From CAWIUB01 sp963839995 (GTDB lineage Bacteria > Actinomycetota > Actinomycetes > Mycobacteriales > Jatrophihabitantaceae): a stretch of 64,000 nt of DNA. Each line of letters opens with the position of its first letter. Within the stretch, counting starts at the first letter, position 1. The notes under the pieces were generated by a model. That model saw only the letters and a list, made by a program, of their open reading frames with translations, was not told where the DNA came from and made no database searches. The stretch lies in NCBI GenBank assembly GCA_963839995.1, contig CAWIXH010000009.1, positions 52,385-116,384 of the forward strand. Reading direction: 5' to 3'. Position numbers and translations under genes: made by a program. This document shows positions 8,571-19,342 of the stretch, in pieces.

Positions 8571-8945
8571 GCTGAGCAAACCGGCCGCCCACAACCTCGA
8601 CCATGTCGGCACTGAGCCAGTGGAGACCGTGGGGCTCAATAACCTCTGATGAGCCACCGCTGTCCGTCCGGCATGACGACGTGGAGCACGTCGTCGCCTT
8701 ACTTCTGCGACCAGGGCGAGAAGCGCATCAACGACTACTTACTCGCCTCGGGCGGCAGCCCACGATCTTCCCGGCGTTGACCTCGACGCCTCGCTGGGGT
8801 CATCGAGTTTCTGTCCTGCCCGTGAGCGTGCTTCCGACCGCGATCAGCGAGCTGGCGTAGCGATCCACGTAGTCCTGTCCGGACAGTCGCTGCACTGCGA
8901 CGCACACGGCGCGGCCGGGCCGAAATAATCAGGTGAGATCATCCG
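8571..8945. other. Stretch without a convincing gene
   Basis: A 43-codon frame at 8649-8780 (+, starting MSHRCPSGMTTWSTSS, with YFCDQGEKRINDYLLASG) has no clear ribosome site and is doubtful. Otherwise I see nothing. AGGTGAG at about 8931 is the ribosome-binding site of the next gene. Confidence 0.35.
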
Positions 8946-9764
8946 GTGATGGGCTCGCGGCGGCTGTCGGTCGGGTGCGCGTTCACCTATCAGGCGGAGG
9001 TCGCCACCCCGTCGATCTTTCACGTCCAGCCGGGCGAATCACCGGTGTTCACGGTGAGGTCCGAGGAGTGGTCGTCGACGCCCCAGTTGCGGCTGCGCAG
9101 CTACGCGGACCTGTACGGCAATCGATGTACCCGGGTGGTGCTGCCAATGGGGCGGTCGACCTTCCGATACGCGGCTGAGATCGACGTCCCGAACTTGACG
9201 GAGGACGTCGACGAGACGGCACGTGAGATCGCACCGGACGACCTGCCCGACGACACGCTGATCTACACGCTGCCCAGCCGCTACTGCCTACCGGACGTAC
9301 TGGGCAACGAGGCGTGGGCGCTGTTCGGTACACATGCGCCTGGCTACCCGCGGGTGCAGACCATCTGCGACCACGTGCACTCCCACGTCACATTCCGCTA
9401 CGGCAGCTCGACCGCCTGGTCGACGGCCGCCGAGATCAACAGCACCCGGCTGGGCGTGTGCCGAGACTTCACCCATCTGGCCATCTCGTTCTGCCGGGCA
9501 CTGAACATTCCGGCCCGCTACGTGTTCGGCTACCTACCCGACATGGACGTCCCGGTCGACCCCGCGCCGATGGACTTCGCGGCGTGGATGGAGGTCTGGC
9601 TGGCTGATCGCTGGTGGACGTTCGACCCGCGCAACAACACCCGCCGCAAGGGCCGGGTGGTGATCGGCCGGGGCCGGGACGCTTCGGACGTGGCGATGGC
9701 CACGACCTTCGGCGGCCCCCGCCTGGACAGCATGACCGTCCGCGCCCAGGAGGTGCCCGGATGA
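8946..9764 (+). CDS. Transglutaminase-like cysteine peptidase-fold protein
   Basis: The 272-residue protein has the transglutaminase core: GVCRDFTHLAISFCRALNIP carries the expected nucleophilic cysteine, and RWWTFDPRNN the expected aspartate. At the usual histidine position (D-F-H-A-W in many members) the sequence reads DFAAWMEVW, so the classical catalytic histidine seems replaced by alanine. The C-terminal GRGRDASDVAMATTFG fits a known subgroup. The start is GTG 8946 or ATG 8949, 15-18 bases after AGGTGAG. It overlaps the next, broken transglutaminase-like gene by an ATGA junction, implying translational coupling. Confidence 0.8.
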   Translation: MMGSRRLSVGCAFTYQAEVATPSIFHVQPGESPVFTVRSEEWSSTPQLRLRSYADLYGNRCTRVVLPMGRSTFRYAAEIDVPNLTEDVDETAREIAPDDLPDDTLIYTLPSRYCLPDVLGNEAWALFGTHAPGYPRVQTICDHVHSHVTFRYGSSTAWSTAAEINSTRLGVCRDFTHLAISFCRALNIPARYVFGYLPDMDVPVDPAPMDFAAWMEVWLADRWWTFDPRNNTRRKGRVVIGRGRDASDVAMATTFGGPRLDSMTVRAQEVPG

Positions 9765-10320
9765 TGCTCAACCGCCAGCTACTGCACGCCCCGGTGCGCG
9801 ACCACCACGAGGTTGATCTCGACGATGCCCACCGGGTGACCTACCTGCTCGAGCAGAGCTTCCGCTACGACTACCCGCAACCGGTCAACCGGCTGCGCCA
9901 CCGTCTGGTGGTCCTGCCACCGGTGCGACACGGCAACCAGCACCTGCGCGCACACCGGGTGGACGTCGAAGGCGCCGCCGCCCGCCGCCGGCTGCGACGC
10001 GACGCGCGCGGCAACACCCGTCGTGCGGCTGCACGCCGACCGGGTCGAGCGAAGTGTGCGCTTCCGGATCGGGGCGCTGCTCGAACGCGTACACAGCGAC
10101 GGGCCGGTACGGGTGCACGCGGACGCCCTCACCGACCCGCGGCTGCTGGGACGTAGCGCGGCCACCCCGCTTGAGCTGGCCGGTCGGATCTGCCAGACGG
10201 TGCACTCGGCGATGAGCTACCAGCACGGCGTCACCTCGGTAGGCACCACCGCAGGCGGGGGCCTGGGTGGCTTGGAGGCGCGGTTCGCGGCACGGTCGGA
10301 GGGCCGGGTTTGTTGCGGTT
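9761..10320 (+). pseudogene. Second transglutaminase-like gene, frameshifted and 3'-truncated
   Basis: It starts MMLNRQLLHAPVRDHHEVDL and contains the N-terminal transglutaminase-associated domain (FRYDYPQPVNRLRHRLVV). An extra base in the ACACCC run at about 10013-10018 shifts the frame. After correction the text continues DARGNTVVRLHADRVERSVRF, then ELAGRICQTVHSAMSYQHGV and TSVGTTA. The cysteine-containing catalytic core that should follow is absent, because the sequence ends just before the CIRCE element of groEL. It is coupled to the gene before it by ATGA overlap. Confidence 0.75.
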
Positions 10321-10346
10321 ATGGGTGGGCGGGTGCTACACCTGTG

Positions 10347-10373
10347 TTAGCACTCTCGTGTTGTGAGTGCTAA
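10347..10373. promoter_or_regulatory. CIRCE operator (perfect TTAGCACTC-N9-GAGTGCTAA)
   Basis: Both 9-bp arms and the 9-bp spacer match the CIRCE consensus exactly. The site lies 104 bp before the groEL start. CIRCE is the operator of the heat-shock repressor HrcA, so groEL here is predicted to be induced by heat. No hrcA gene is in the window. Confidence 0.95.
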
Positions 10374-10477
10374 TCGATCCCGATGAGGCGTCCAGTGATG
10401 GGCGCCGTCCGTCGCGGGCATCGCCGGTCGGTCCACCCAGTGCTGATCTGGCACGAGACAGGCAAAGGACAACGACC

Positions 10478-12100
<1,623 letters not shown>

Positions 12101-12149
12101 AACCTCCGAGGCGCCGTCACCGAAGGCGCAGCCCCCCGCCGGCCGCGCT

Positions 12150-12740
12150 CAACGGTGCTCATCCGCGCGGCGGCGTGACCCGGCCAGCCCGCCGGACGAA
12201 GCGCGCTGCCTGCGGCGACGACCGGGGATGGTTCGGTCGCAGGCTCTATGGCTTTGACGTAGTACCGCACCGTCGAGGTGGCCCCATCCGGTGTCGACCA
12301 GGGTGCGTCGCCGGTGCCGGCCAGCCGCCAACCGGCTCGTTCGTACACGGCGATGGCGTCCTGAGTGCCGTCAAGACGTCGAGCACCGGCTGCAAGTCGT
12401 GCTTGACCGCGGACCCCGCCGCGCCGTCGAGTAGCAGTCGCCCCACGCCGCGGCCCCGCCCTGCCGGGTCGCACGAACAGCCGGGTGACCACGGACACCC
12501 GGGTGCCCTCGCGTCCGGTCGCCTGCTGCACCAGCCTGCTGTTCACTCCGCGGGTCACGGCGCCGTGGCCGAGGATTGCGCCCTGCTGGAGGCGACCCAC
12601 GACCTGAGCAGTGCCGCCGGGCTCGGCCAGCCTCCGGGTCGCTGGCGCCGGCGCGCCGGATACCCGTCCGCCTGGTGAACGGGCCGCAGCACGGCGACGC
12701 ACGCGGGCAGGTCGGCCGCCGAGCGGACCCGAACCAGCAC
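12150..12740 (-). pseudogene. GNAT acetyltransferase, multiply frameshifted
   Basis: Pieces of one GNAT N-acetyltransferase lie in three frames. First MLVRVRSAADLPACVAVLRP and HQADGYPARR (N-terminus, from 12740); then GAILGHGAVTRGV and RVSVVTRLFVRP (central strand before the acetyl-CoA loop); then GRLLLDGAAG and HDLQPVLDVL; and finally AIAVYERAGWRLAGTGDAPW and a C-terminal strand. Order and spacing match the intact family, so at least three indels break it. It lies downstream of and convergent with groEL. Confidence 0.75.
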
Positions 12741-12941
12741 AACCCGCAGTCTGACACCCCCAGCCGCCGTCGGACGGGCACACGACCATCGAGACGATCA
12801 CCGCCGGCCGTCCGGCGGCGATGACAGTGCGAACGGCATGCCGCCACGCCGATCCGCGACTTGTCGGGTATCCGGGCGAAGCCCGATCACCGGTCGGCTG
12901 CGTTGCCTTGTGCGCCTAGCCTCGGCGTTGGTCGGCGCGGT

Positions 12942-14084
12942 TCAGGGCTGTGGGGTCTCGGGCGGTCCCTGGTGTGCGGCCTGCGAGCCTGGGTGGTGGT
13001 CGGGGGCAGGCAGGTTGAGCGCCTCCGGCTGCTGGTGTGCCGGCGGCAACTGTGAGTCGAACCAGCCGCTCGTGTCGATGCCGGTGGACGGCGGGGCGGC
13101 GTCGGCGGAGGCCGCGGTGAGCCAGGAGGCGGGCTGCCGGCCGTCACCGCTGTCTTCGCCGGAGAGCTTCCCGAGTCCCTCGAGGGCCCGGCTGAACTCA
13201 CTCGGGATGATCCACATCTTGTTCGCGTCGCCCTGCGCGATCTGCGGCAGCATCTGCAGGTACTGGTAGGCCAGCAGCGCCGGGTCCGGCCGGGCCGCGT
13301 GGATCGCGCCGAAGGTCGTCTCGACGGCCTTCGCCTGGCCCTGCGCGCTCAGGTACCGGGCCGCCCGCTCGCCCTCGGCGCGCAAGATCAGCGACTGCCG
13401 TTCCGCTTCCGCGGCCAGGATCGCCGACTGCTTCTGGCCCTCCGCGTTGAGGATCCGCGCGGCCTTATCGCCCTCGGCGGTCTTGATCGCCGACTCGCGC
13501 TGCCCCTCGGCCGCCAGGATCACCGCCCGCTTGTTACGGTCGGCGCGCATCTGCGCCTCCATCGCGTTCTGGATCGAGGCCGGCGGGTCGATCGCCTTGA
13601 TCTCCACCCGGGCCACCCGGATCCCCCACGGCCCGGTCGCCTCGTCCAGCACGACACGCAGCAGCGTGTTGATGTGGTCGCGGCTGGTCAACGCCTGCTC
13701 CAGGTTCAGCGAGCCGACCACGTTGCGCAGCGTGGTGATCGTCAGCTGCTCGACCGCCTGGATGTAGTTCTGGATCTCATACGTCGCCGAGCGCGGGTCG
13801 GTGACCTGGAAGTAGATCACCGAGTCGACCGCCACGGTCAGGTTGTCGGAGGTGATCACCGGCTGCGGCGGGAAGCTGACCACCTGCTCCCGCAGATCGA
13901 TCAACGGCCGGATCCGATCGACGAACGGAACCAGCAGCGCCAGCCCGGGACCCTGGGTGCGGATGTAACGGCCCAGCCGTTCCACCACCGCCGCCCGCGC
14001 CTGCGGCACGATCCGCACACTGCGCACCATGACCAGCAGAAACACGGCCACAACGATCGCCGCGGCGATCCACAAGGCAAGCAT
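12942..14084 (-). CDS. SPFH / Band 7 (stomatin-prohibitin-like) membrane protein
   Basis: The 380-residue protein begins with one membrane helix (LWIAAAIVVAVFLLVMV), followed by the SPFH domain (IVPQARAAVVERLGRYIRTQ, GLALLVPFVDRIRPLIDLRE). Next comes a long alanine-glutamate-rich coiled coil (residues about 190-270) and a proline-rich, probably disordered tail. Such proteins form large membrane-attached oligomers. Many are encoded with an NfeD partner, but none is adjacent here. It resembles QmcA/paraslipin-type members. No operon partner is evident. Confidence 0.92.
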   Translation of the reverse strand: MLALWIAAAIVVAVFLLVMVRSVRIVPQARAAVVERLGRYIRTQGPGLALLVPFVDRIRPLIDLREQVVSFPPQPVITSDNLTVAVDSVIYFQVTDPRSATYEIQNYIQAVEQLTITTLRNVVGSLNLEQALTSRDHINTLLRVVLDEATGPWGIRVARVEIKAIDPPASIQNAMEAQMRADRNKRAVILAAEGQRESAIKTAEGDKAARILNAEGQKQSAILAAEAERQSLILRAEGERAARYLSAQGQAKAVETTFGAIHAARPDPALLAYQYLQMLPQIAQGDANKMWIIPSEFSRALEGLGKLSGEDSGDGRQPASWLTAASADAAPPSTGIDTSGWFDSQLPPAHQQPEALNLPAPDHHPGSQAAHQGPPETPQP

Positions 14085-14220
14085 GGCGGCAGCCTCTCAG
14101 CTCGACAATGACTCGGCGTACACCACGGCCGTGGCACCGCAGATCTGCGGGACCCGGACGCGACCCGCCTGACTCAACCGTCCCGGGATCGACGGAGGGT
14201 CAAGGCCCGAAATCCGTCGG

Positions 14221-14451
14221 CTAGGGAAAGCGGTGAGCGGAGTTGGGTGGCTGACCGACATCGACCATGTCGCCCCGGCAGATGCAGCGCCGGCTGAGCC
14301 CGTTGTGCAGCGTGGCGGCGCAGTAACGCAGAGCGGTGGCGTCGTGTGCGTCCTGCGGATGTGGGCAGGCGTCGCAGCACGTGACGGTCTGCGCGGCCTC
14401 GATCTGCTCGACCTCGTCGCCATCGGTGCGGCCAGTTCGGAGAGTGTTCAT
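14221..14451 (-). CDS. RGCVC-family small cysteine protein
   Basis: The 76-residue protein contains CCDACPHPQDAHDATALRYC and, near the C-terminus, LSRRCICRGD. This is the arrangement of the actinobacterial RGCVC family (here RRCIC), where paired cysteines and histidines probably bind zinc. Start ATG 14449-14451 has only a weak upstream GGAC. Function in the family is unknown. It is separated from the SPFH gene by about 135 bp. Confidence 0.7.
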   Translation of the reverse strand: MNTLRTGRTDGDEVEQIEAAQTVTCCDACPHPQDAHDATALRYCAATLHNGLSRRCICRGDMVDVGQPPNSAHRFP

Positions 14452-14839
14452 GGTGACGTCCAGTGGGGCCCGTCAATAGGGTCGGATGCGGTTCGCCGCG
14501 GGCGAGGCTGACTGCAGGTCAGCGATGAGGAGTCCCCGGTACGGCTAACTGTACCCGGGTGGCTTCGAGCACGGCATGCGGTAATTGCGGACGGGTTCCG
14601 GTTCTAACCGACCTCGACGAACGCCCCTCCGTGGCCGCGAGATCCAATGATCAACTATGAGTCGTGGCAACGGATCGACCGCAACCCGTAGGTGATCATT
14701 TCGTTCCTGGAGCGACCGGACTTCGGCTCCGAGCGGACGCAGAACCGGATGTCGGCTCGCGACTGCGGCCAGTGACCTTCGACCCTGGCGGTCGCCTGAT
14801 CGAAGGGCGATGGTGGGCAGCGTACTGGGGAGGTGTCTG
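14452..14839. other. Stretch without a convincing gene
   Basis: ORFs on the minus strand here are shadows of the following plus-strand gene or lack family features. GGGGAGGTG at about 14826 is the ribosome-binding site of the next gene. No other signal was recognised. Confidence 0.35.
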
Positions 14840-15121
14840 ATGCGATATTCGATCACAGGTGCCGGCGAGGACGTGGAGATCCGAGTGCAGGAGACGGGCA
14901 ACCACGCGCCGCAGTTGCTGGCCTCGCTGCAGGAATGTCGGGAAGGACGCTGCGGATGCCCGACCGACCAGTACGACCGACTCGCCGACATGGCGATCCA
15001 GGTAGATGGCGACGAGGTCGCCGTTCGCCTGCGTCCGCGTGACGACGAAACGCTTGATGTCAACCAGCTGCAGGCCTGCCTGGATTACACCGTCGCCGAA
15101 GCGCAGAAGAGCGGCAGCTGA
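14840..15121 (+). CDS. Conserved hypothetical protein with a cysteine cluster
   Basis: The 93-residue product starts MRYSITGAGEDVEIRVQE. ATG 14840 is preceded by a strong GGGAGGTG, which favours it over the longer upstream frame. The central motif CREGRCGCPTDQYDRLADM has three closely spaced cysteines and a further one near the end (ACLDYTVAEA), suggesting a metal or redox site. Proteins of this pattern occur in actinobacteria without assigned function. Confidence 0.65.
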   Translation: MRYSITGAGEDVEIRVQETGNHAPQLLASLQECREGRCGCPTDQYDRLADMAIQVDGDEVAVRLRPRDDETLDVNQLQACLDYTVAEAQKSGS

Positions 15122-15322
15122 CGGAACATCACCAGGCACCGACCGCTCATCGGCACGCCGGGCCTGATGCGCGACGCGGTGCCGGCGGCCCAATGGTGAC
15201 CGACCGTGACGGCCCACGAGCGAATCCGACCGGTACGGGGAGCGGTTTACTTAGAGCATTGGTTGCGTTCACGGTGCGGGGTGGCTTGACAGGTATCGAC
15301 ATGAGACGCATTCAGGAAGGCA

Positions 15323-15805
15323 TCATCGGTGCCGGTCGTGGATTGCGTCCACAGACGCGAGCGCGAGAGCAATTCCCCAGACGAGAAACCAGGCGTCCCA
15401 TAGGAATACGTGCCAGCGAAGCGCGTGCCGGTCGATACCTGCGCGCTCGATTGCGCCGCTCAATACCGCCGCGCCGATGAGGACGTTCGCCGCACCCCAC
15501 AGGCACAGGGCAGCCGCGGCGAGGATGTCCAGACCCACGATCATGCGCCATCCACGCCGCGCCGGTTTGAGCAGTAGAAGTGCGAGCAACCGGCGACACT
15601 CTTGATCACCACAACGGCTGCAGCCAGCGACAATGCCGCACCGCTGCGGTCACGCGCCAGAGGCTCCACAGACCCGCCGAGCGTGTCGAGGAGCGCTGTT
15701 CCGCCGAGCAGCCAATACGCGGTGGTCGCGGCTGAGGCGAACGCGAGGCCAGCCGCGATGTAAGCCGCGGCGCGCGCCGACCGGGCTCATCGGGCTGACG
15801 GTAGG
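15323..15805 (-). pseudogene. DUF3995-like membrane protein, frameshifted
   Basis: On the minus strand one frame reads ARAAAYIAAGLAFASAATTA, YWLLGGTALLDTLGGSVEPL and up to VIKSVAG. After loss of one base near 15591 the next frame continues LLALLLLKPARRGW, LDILAAAALCLWGAANVLIG and WDAWFLVWGIALALAS. Joined, these give a four-helix protein of DUF3995 type. A second lesion seems to separate the first segment from a start codon near 15790. It may be a sequencing error or a true pseudogene. Confidence 0.65.
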
Positions 15806-15908
15806 CCACCGCGGTGATGCCGGGTGCTCAGCCAAACGCGATGACTCACTAGCAGCGGGTGGCTGCCGACCGCACGATCCGCGGCCATTGAGGACGGGAC
15901 CCGCCCGG

Positions 15909-16091
15909 TTACTTGGTCTTGTCGTCCAGCGCCGCGCCGGCGGCGTTGTTGCGGATCGACTCGATGCCGTTCATCGCTGCGGCCCTGGTGTTGTAGGGCT
16001 CGCTGGTCGCGATGACGCGGCCGTTGCTGGCGAGCAGGTTGAAGTGGAACTTGCCGCTGGTGTTCTTGGTGAGCACAAACTTCGCCGCCAT
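15909..16091 (-). CDS. YegP / DUF1508-family small protein
   Basis: The 60-residue protein starts MAAKFVLTKNTSGKFHFNLL and contains NGRVIATSEPYNTRAAAMNG, the defining repeat unit of the DUF1508 (YegP) family; one unit is present. ATG 16089-16091 follows GGGAG at about 8 bases. The fold is a small beta-beta-beta-alpha unit, and cellular function is not established. Confidence 0.88.
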   Translation of the reverse strand: MAAKFVLTKNTSGKFHFNLLASNGRVIATSEPYNTRAAAMNGIESIRNNAAGAALDDKTK

Positions 16092-16771
16092 CGGGGCTCC
16101 CGTTGTGAGTGGTTGGCGAGACTGTGCCGCAGCGCTGCCGAGTGCAGGGGGAGGCGCGCCGCTAGGCCGAATCGCGTCGTCGCGATGACGGCACACGACA
16201 ACGGCTCTGTCGAGCTTCCTCGTCCAAGTTCCTTGGCACAGTTTGATCTTCATCGCCGTGATGAGCCCGGTCACGGCGGCCGTCATCGCGGCAGTTCGCC
16301 GAACGTGGAACCGGCACTCGCGCTCGCAGCGCGGGAGGCCGGCCGGAACCCACGGGCGAGTGTCCCGTAAGACTGGTTCGGTAGACCTTCCCGGTGAACG
16401 GGGGGCCAACTGCGACGACGTTCAGCGACGCCGGAACAGATGATCCGTGCGGATAACGCGCATCCACCTGGCGAGGCATCGCCGTGCAGATCGACGGCTA
16501 CGCGCGCGGTCACGGCGACGTCCAATGCCGTCGAACGCGATGAAACGCGGACCGTGCAACCGCATACTTATGCGCCACCGAACGGCGGACGGCAACATCC
16601 TCATTTGCCGCGGACAGTGCGCGCTTGGTTGCTCATCCCTGACCTCTGCGAGTAGCGCCCGCGGGCGTCGCTCGTTGTGAGGTCGGCTGGAATCCGCCCC
16701 GTCACGGTGGGGCCAACTGAGGTTGGCGGCGCCAAGTCCAACGGCCCGGCGGGGTAGATACTCTCGGCTGT
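16092..16771. other. 680-bp stretch without a recognisable gene
   Basis: Several ORFs exist on both strands, but none shows a domain, a good ribosome site or sustained codon bias, and composition is less biased than in neighbouring genes. No tRNA, clear repeat or terminator was seen. It may be decayed sequence. Confidence 0.4.
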
Positions 16772-17326
16772 ATGACCGACGAGGTGACCGGAGCTCCGCG
16801 GACGACGGTTCATCGTGAGCGCTCGATCTACGACAACCCGTGGGTTCGCCTCGTCCAGGTGGAGATCGAGCTCCCCGATGGGCACCGGTTCTGGCATCAC
16901 GTGGTGCGGCTTCAGACGGTCGCGATGGCGGCCGTCTTCGATGAGCACGACCGCGTGCTGCTGATCTGGCGGCACAGGTTCGTTCCGGACGCATTCGGGT
17001 GGGAACTGCCGGGCGGAATCGCGGAACCGGGCGAAGCCGCTGACGTGACTGCCGCGCGCGAGACTGAGGAAGAAACCGGCTGGCGACCGACCGGCCCGAT
17101 ACGCCCGCTGCTGTCGTTCCAACCGATGCCAGGCATGGTTGATACCCCGCACAAGATCTATACAGCGCTCGGCGCCGAGCACATCGGCGAACCGACCGAC
17201 GACGAGGAGGCCGGCGTTGTCGAGTGGACGCCGATGGCCAAGGTCCCCGACCTAATCAGGACGGGCAAGGTTGCGGGCGCTGGCTCGCTAGTCGCGCTGC
17301 TGCACGTACTTGCACTGGGTCGCTAG
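16772..17326 (+). CDS. Nudix hydrolase
   Basis: The 184-residue protein contains a full Nudix box: GGIAEPGEAADVTAARETEE followed by ETGW. The glutamates hold divalent metal and cleave nucleoside diphosphate-X substrates. The flanking sequence (PWVRLVQVEIELPDGHRFWH, ALGAEHIGEP) resembles ADP-ribose-pyrophosphatase-like members, but the substrate is uncertain. Its 3' end overlaps the convergent XRE-TPR regulator by 39 bp. A Nudix gene beside such a regulator recurs in actinobacteria, so a functional link is possible. Confidence 0.93.
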   Translation: MTDEVTGAPRTTVHRERSIYDNPWVRLVQVEIELPDGHRFWHHVVRLQTVAMAAVFDEHDRVLLIWRHRFVPDAFGWELPGGIAEPGEAADVTAARETEEETGWRPTGPIRPLLSFQPMPGMVDTPHKIYTALGAEHIGEPTDDEEAGVVEWTPMAKVPDLIRTGKVAGAGSLVALLHVLALGR

Positions 17327-18493
17327 CTGGCGTACCCGTCGCCGCTGGCGTGCCGATCCCGCCCGCGTTGCGAAGCCGTCAGCTTGTATCAGATGGCGCT
17401 GAGCTTGATCGCGATCGCCGGCGGCGGTGAGGGCGTAGGCAAGGTCAGTGTGGAGCGCCGCCTTCGCCCGAAGTGACTGATCCGGAGCGTTGACGGCTGA
17501 GTACAGGTGATCAACCGCCGCCACGTCTCCCTGTCGTGCCAGCACGTTTCCGTGCCACCGCGCGAGATGCATTTCATCCAGTTGGATATACGGCAGCTCT
17601 TCATCAAGGGAATCGTTGGGCAAGGCTTGTGATGCACGGTCGAAGGCGGAGCGACTCCCGTGATTGTCATGCGCGGCTGCTATGACTTCGCCCTCACTCG
17701 CCCAGAGCCAGGAAACCAATAACGGGGGGACAGTGCCGCCGGCGATTGATCGCGCATCGCGGACCAGGTCGAGGGCGCTCTTTACCTCGCCGATCTCGGT
17801 GAGGACGAATGCCTGTTGAACCATCGCGTGCGCGAGCAGCGAGGGGGATTCCGCTTCGCGTGCGGCCAAGCGCGCGGATTCGTGATGTCGCCATGCAGAG
17901 TTGACGTCACCACCGTCGAGCGCTACCCACGCTGCGAGCGCCTCCGCGTCTGACAGTTGGGCGGCGAGCGAAGCCCGACCGCGCGACACGACAGCGTGTT
18001 CTAGCAACCATCGAATGCTGTTGACGTGGCCGGCAAGCTGCATTGCCAAAGCCGGGCCAGGGACTCGCCGGTCCATCAGCCGCAGGTGGTTGGTCTGCGC
18101 AGTAAGGGCGTCGATGGCCGCAGCGTCAACCCGCGCGGCGGCGCGAAGTCGGTCCGCAAGATCCATCGACGCCGGCTGGTCAACGTTGCAAGGAACTGGG
18201 CCCAACGGCGAATCGCTTTCGGGTCTCAGGTCCGTCGAATGTGGCGGGCCAAGGAGGTCCTGCATTGAGTATCCGAACAGCTCGCACATGACCCGCCGTG
18301 TAGTCGGAGTCGATCGCTGCCCGGATCGTTCGCCGTATGCCAGTCGCTGAAGGTGCCGGACGCTAAGCGTTGCCTTCTCGCCCATCCGGCGAGCGAGCTT
18401 CTCGTACTCGACGCAGAGTTCCTCGTAGGTGACGTCACGCCCTCGAATCAGCTGCTCCATTAGCGTGCGGGAGGCGGGACGCTCGGCCGTCAA
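17288..18493 (-). CDS. XRE-like HTH regulator with TPR region
   Basis: The 401-residue protein has an N-terminal region MEQLIRGRDVTYEELCVEYE, then SVRHLQRLAYGERSGQRSTP, typical of actinobacterial Cro/CI-like regulators. A long helical part follows, built of TPR-like units (RGRASLAAQLSDAEALAAWV, GDVNSAWRHHESARLAAREA, GEVKSALDLVRDARSIA, GDRDQAQRHLIQADGFA). Such regulators often sense peptides or a small ligand through the TPRs. Convergent overlap with the Nudix gene and a divergent start facing the HTH gene at 18645 suggest a shared control region at 18494-18644. Confidence 0.85.
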   Translation of the reverse strand: MTAERPASRTLMEQLIRGRDVTYEELCVEYEKLARRMGEKATLSVRHLQRLAYGERSGQRSTPTTRRVMCELFGYSMQDLLGPPHSTDLRPESDSPLGPVPCNVDQPASMDLADRLRAAARVDAAAIDALTAQTNHLRLMDRRVPGPALAMQLAGHVNSIRWLLEHAVVSRGRASLAAQLSDAEALAAWVALDGGDVNSAWRHHESARLAAREAESPSLLAHAMVQQAFVLTEIGEVKSALDLVRDARSIAGGTVPPLLVSWLWASEGEVIAAAHDNHGSRSAFDRASQALPNDSLDEELPYIQLDEMHLARWHGNVLARQGDVAAVDHLYSAVNAPDQSLRAKAALHTDLAYALTAAGDRDQAQRHLIQADGFATRAGSARQRRRVRQLATQCKYVQQRD

Positions 18494-18644
18494 GATGTGA
18501 TCACCTCCCGCATGGCTGGTGCTAGGTCAGATTACGCGACGCCTCTGACATTTGTAGGCATCGCTGGGCGTCAGTGGCAGTGGTCGGCGAGTGGGCGTTC
18601 TCTGGTCGTGGTGTGGTCGTTCCTGCTGCCAGCAACCTCGCCTC

Positions 18645-18965
18645 ATGCGAGAAAGCGCCGTAGAAACAAGCACAATCTGGTCTCCTGACTCGGTCGACTC
18701 GAGTCGGCGGTCGGCGACCAACTTTCTGTTGGTCCGTGAGGCCGCAGAGATCATGCGAATGGACGAGTCGACGCTCTACCGGCATCTGCGCGCCGGGCGG
18801 TTCCCGGCCGTAAAGGTCGGCGGTCGGTACCTCGTCCCTGTGGCGGCTGTTACTCAGATGGCCGACGAAGCCGTCGCCAGCGGGCAATGCGTTGTCGTCG
18901 AACAATGGGCGATCCGCTGGCGGGAGAAGCGCGCCGCAGAGGCACTTGCAGGTGGTGCGCGGTGA
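18645..18965 (+). CDS. Helix-turn-helix (excisionase/MerR-like) protein
   Basis: The 106-residue protein has a HTH_17-type DNA-binding domain: FLLVREAAEIMRMDESTLYR, then HLRAGRFPAVKVGGRYLVPV. The winged segment after the HTH is typical of excisionases and element-borne regulators. ATG 18645 is the start that keeps the domain near the N-terminus. The stop overlaps the next start (TGATG). Its position before a recombinase gene suggests a former xis-int arrangement. Confidence 0.8.
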   Translation: MRESAVETSTIWSPDSVDSSRRSATNFLLVREAAEIMRMDESTLYRHLRAGRFPAVKVGGRYLVPVAAVTQMADEAVASGQCVVVEQWAIRWREKRAAEALAGGAR

Positions 18966-19125
18966 TGGGGCCACGGCGGGCGCGTTGGCTGCGTCGAGCG
19001 GCGGTTCGGATTTTGGGCCGCCTGATCGTGCGGGCCCGAGCGATCGAGTCGATCGTCGATGCCGCGGTCGACAGCTACTCGCTCGTGGATGCGGCGGCCT
19101 GGGTTCCGGAGGGCATTCCTCCCGC
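18965..19125 (+). pseudogene. Small gene truncated by the ISL3 element
   Basis: The frame starts MGPRRARWLRRAAVRILGRL at ATG 18965 (or GTG 18962), overlapping the preceding HTH stop. It continues AIESIVDAAVDSYSLVDAAA up to GIPPA, where the ISL3 inverted repeat begins at 19126. The frame then reads on into the IS to 19207. The original C-terminus is lost and the family is not recognised. Confidence 0.55.
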
Positions 19126-19150
19126 GGCGCTTCCGGGAAGTCCGTGGGTC
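19126..19150 (+). repeat. ISL3 left inverted repeat
   Basis: It begins GGCGCTTCCGGGAAGTCC and ends GTGGGTC. It pairs with 24376-24400 at 21 of 25 positions; the first 12 and last 8 bases are identical. Confidence 0.8.
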
Positions 19151-19286
19151 ATGGTGTGGCCGGGTAGAGCTGTAGGCCACCGAGGTGGAAGTAGATCGCG
19201 GTCTTGAAGTGCTCGCGGTTGCGGTAGCCACGCGCTGAGACTCTGATCGCCTGGATGCGGGAGTTGAGGCCTTCGGCGCCGGCGTT
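19149..19286 (-). pseudogene. ISL3 transposase, separated C-terminal part
   Basis: The minus-strand frame reads NAGAEGLNSRIQAIRVSARG, then YRNREHFKTAIYFHLGGLQL, then YPATP and stops at 19149-19151. This is exactly the conserved C-terminal end of ISL3 transposases. It begins at the CGTT junction (19283-19286). Joined to the AAC codon at 23237-23239 it restores one continuous frame of 410 residues with the N-terminal part at 23.2-24.3 kb. Confidence 0.88.
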
Positions 19287-19342
19287 CGATCTCACCGTCG
19301 ACCGCACGCCTTGGCGATGATCTGGGTGTTGCCCGTGTTCGG

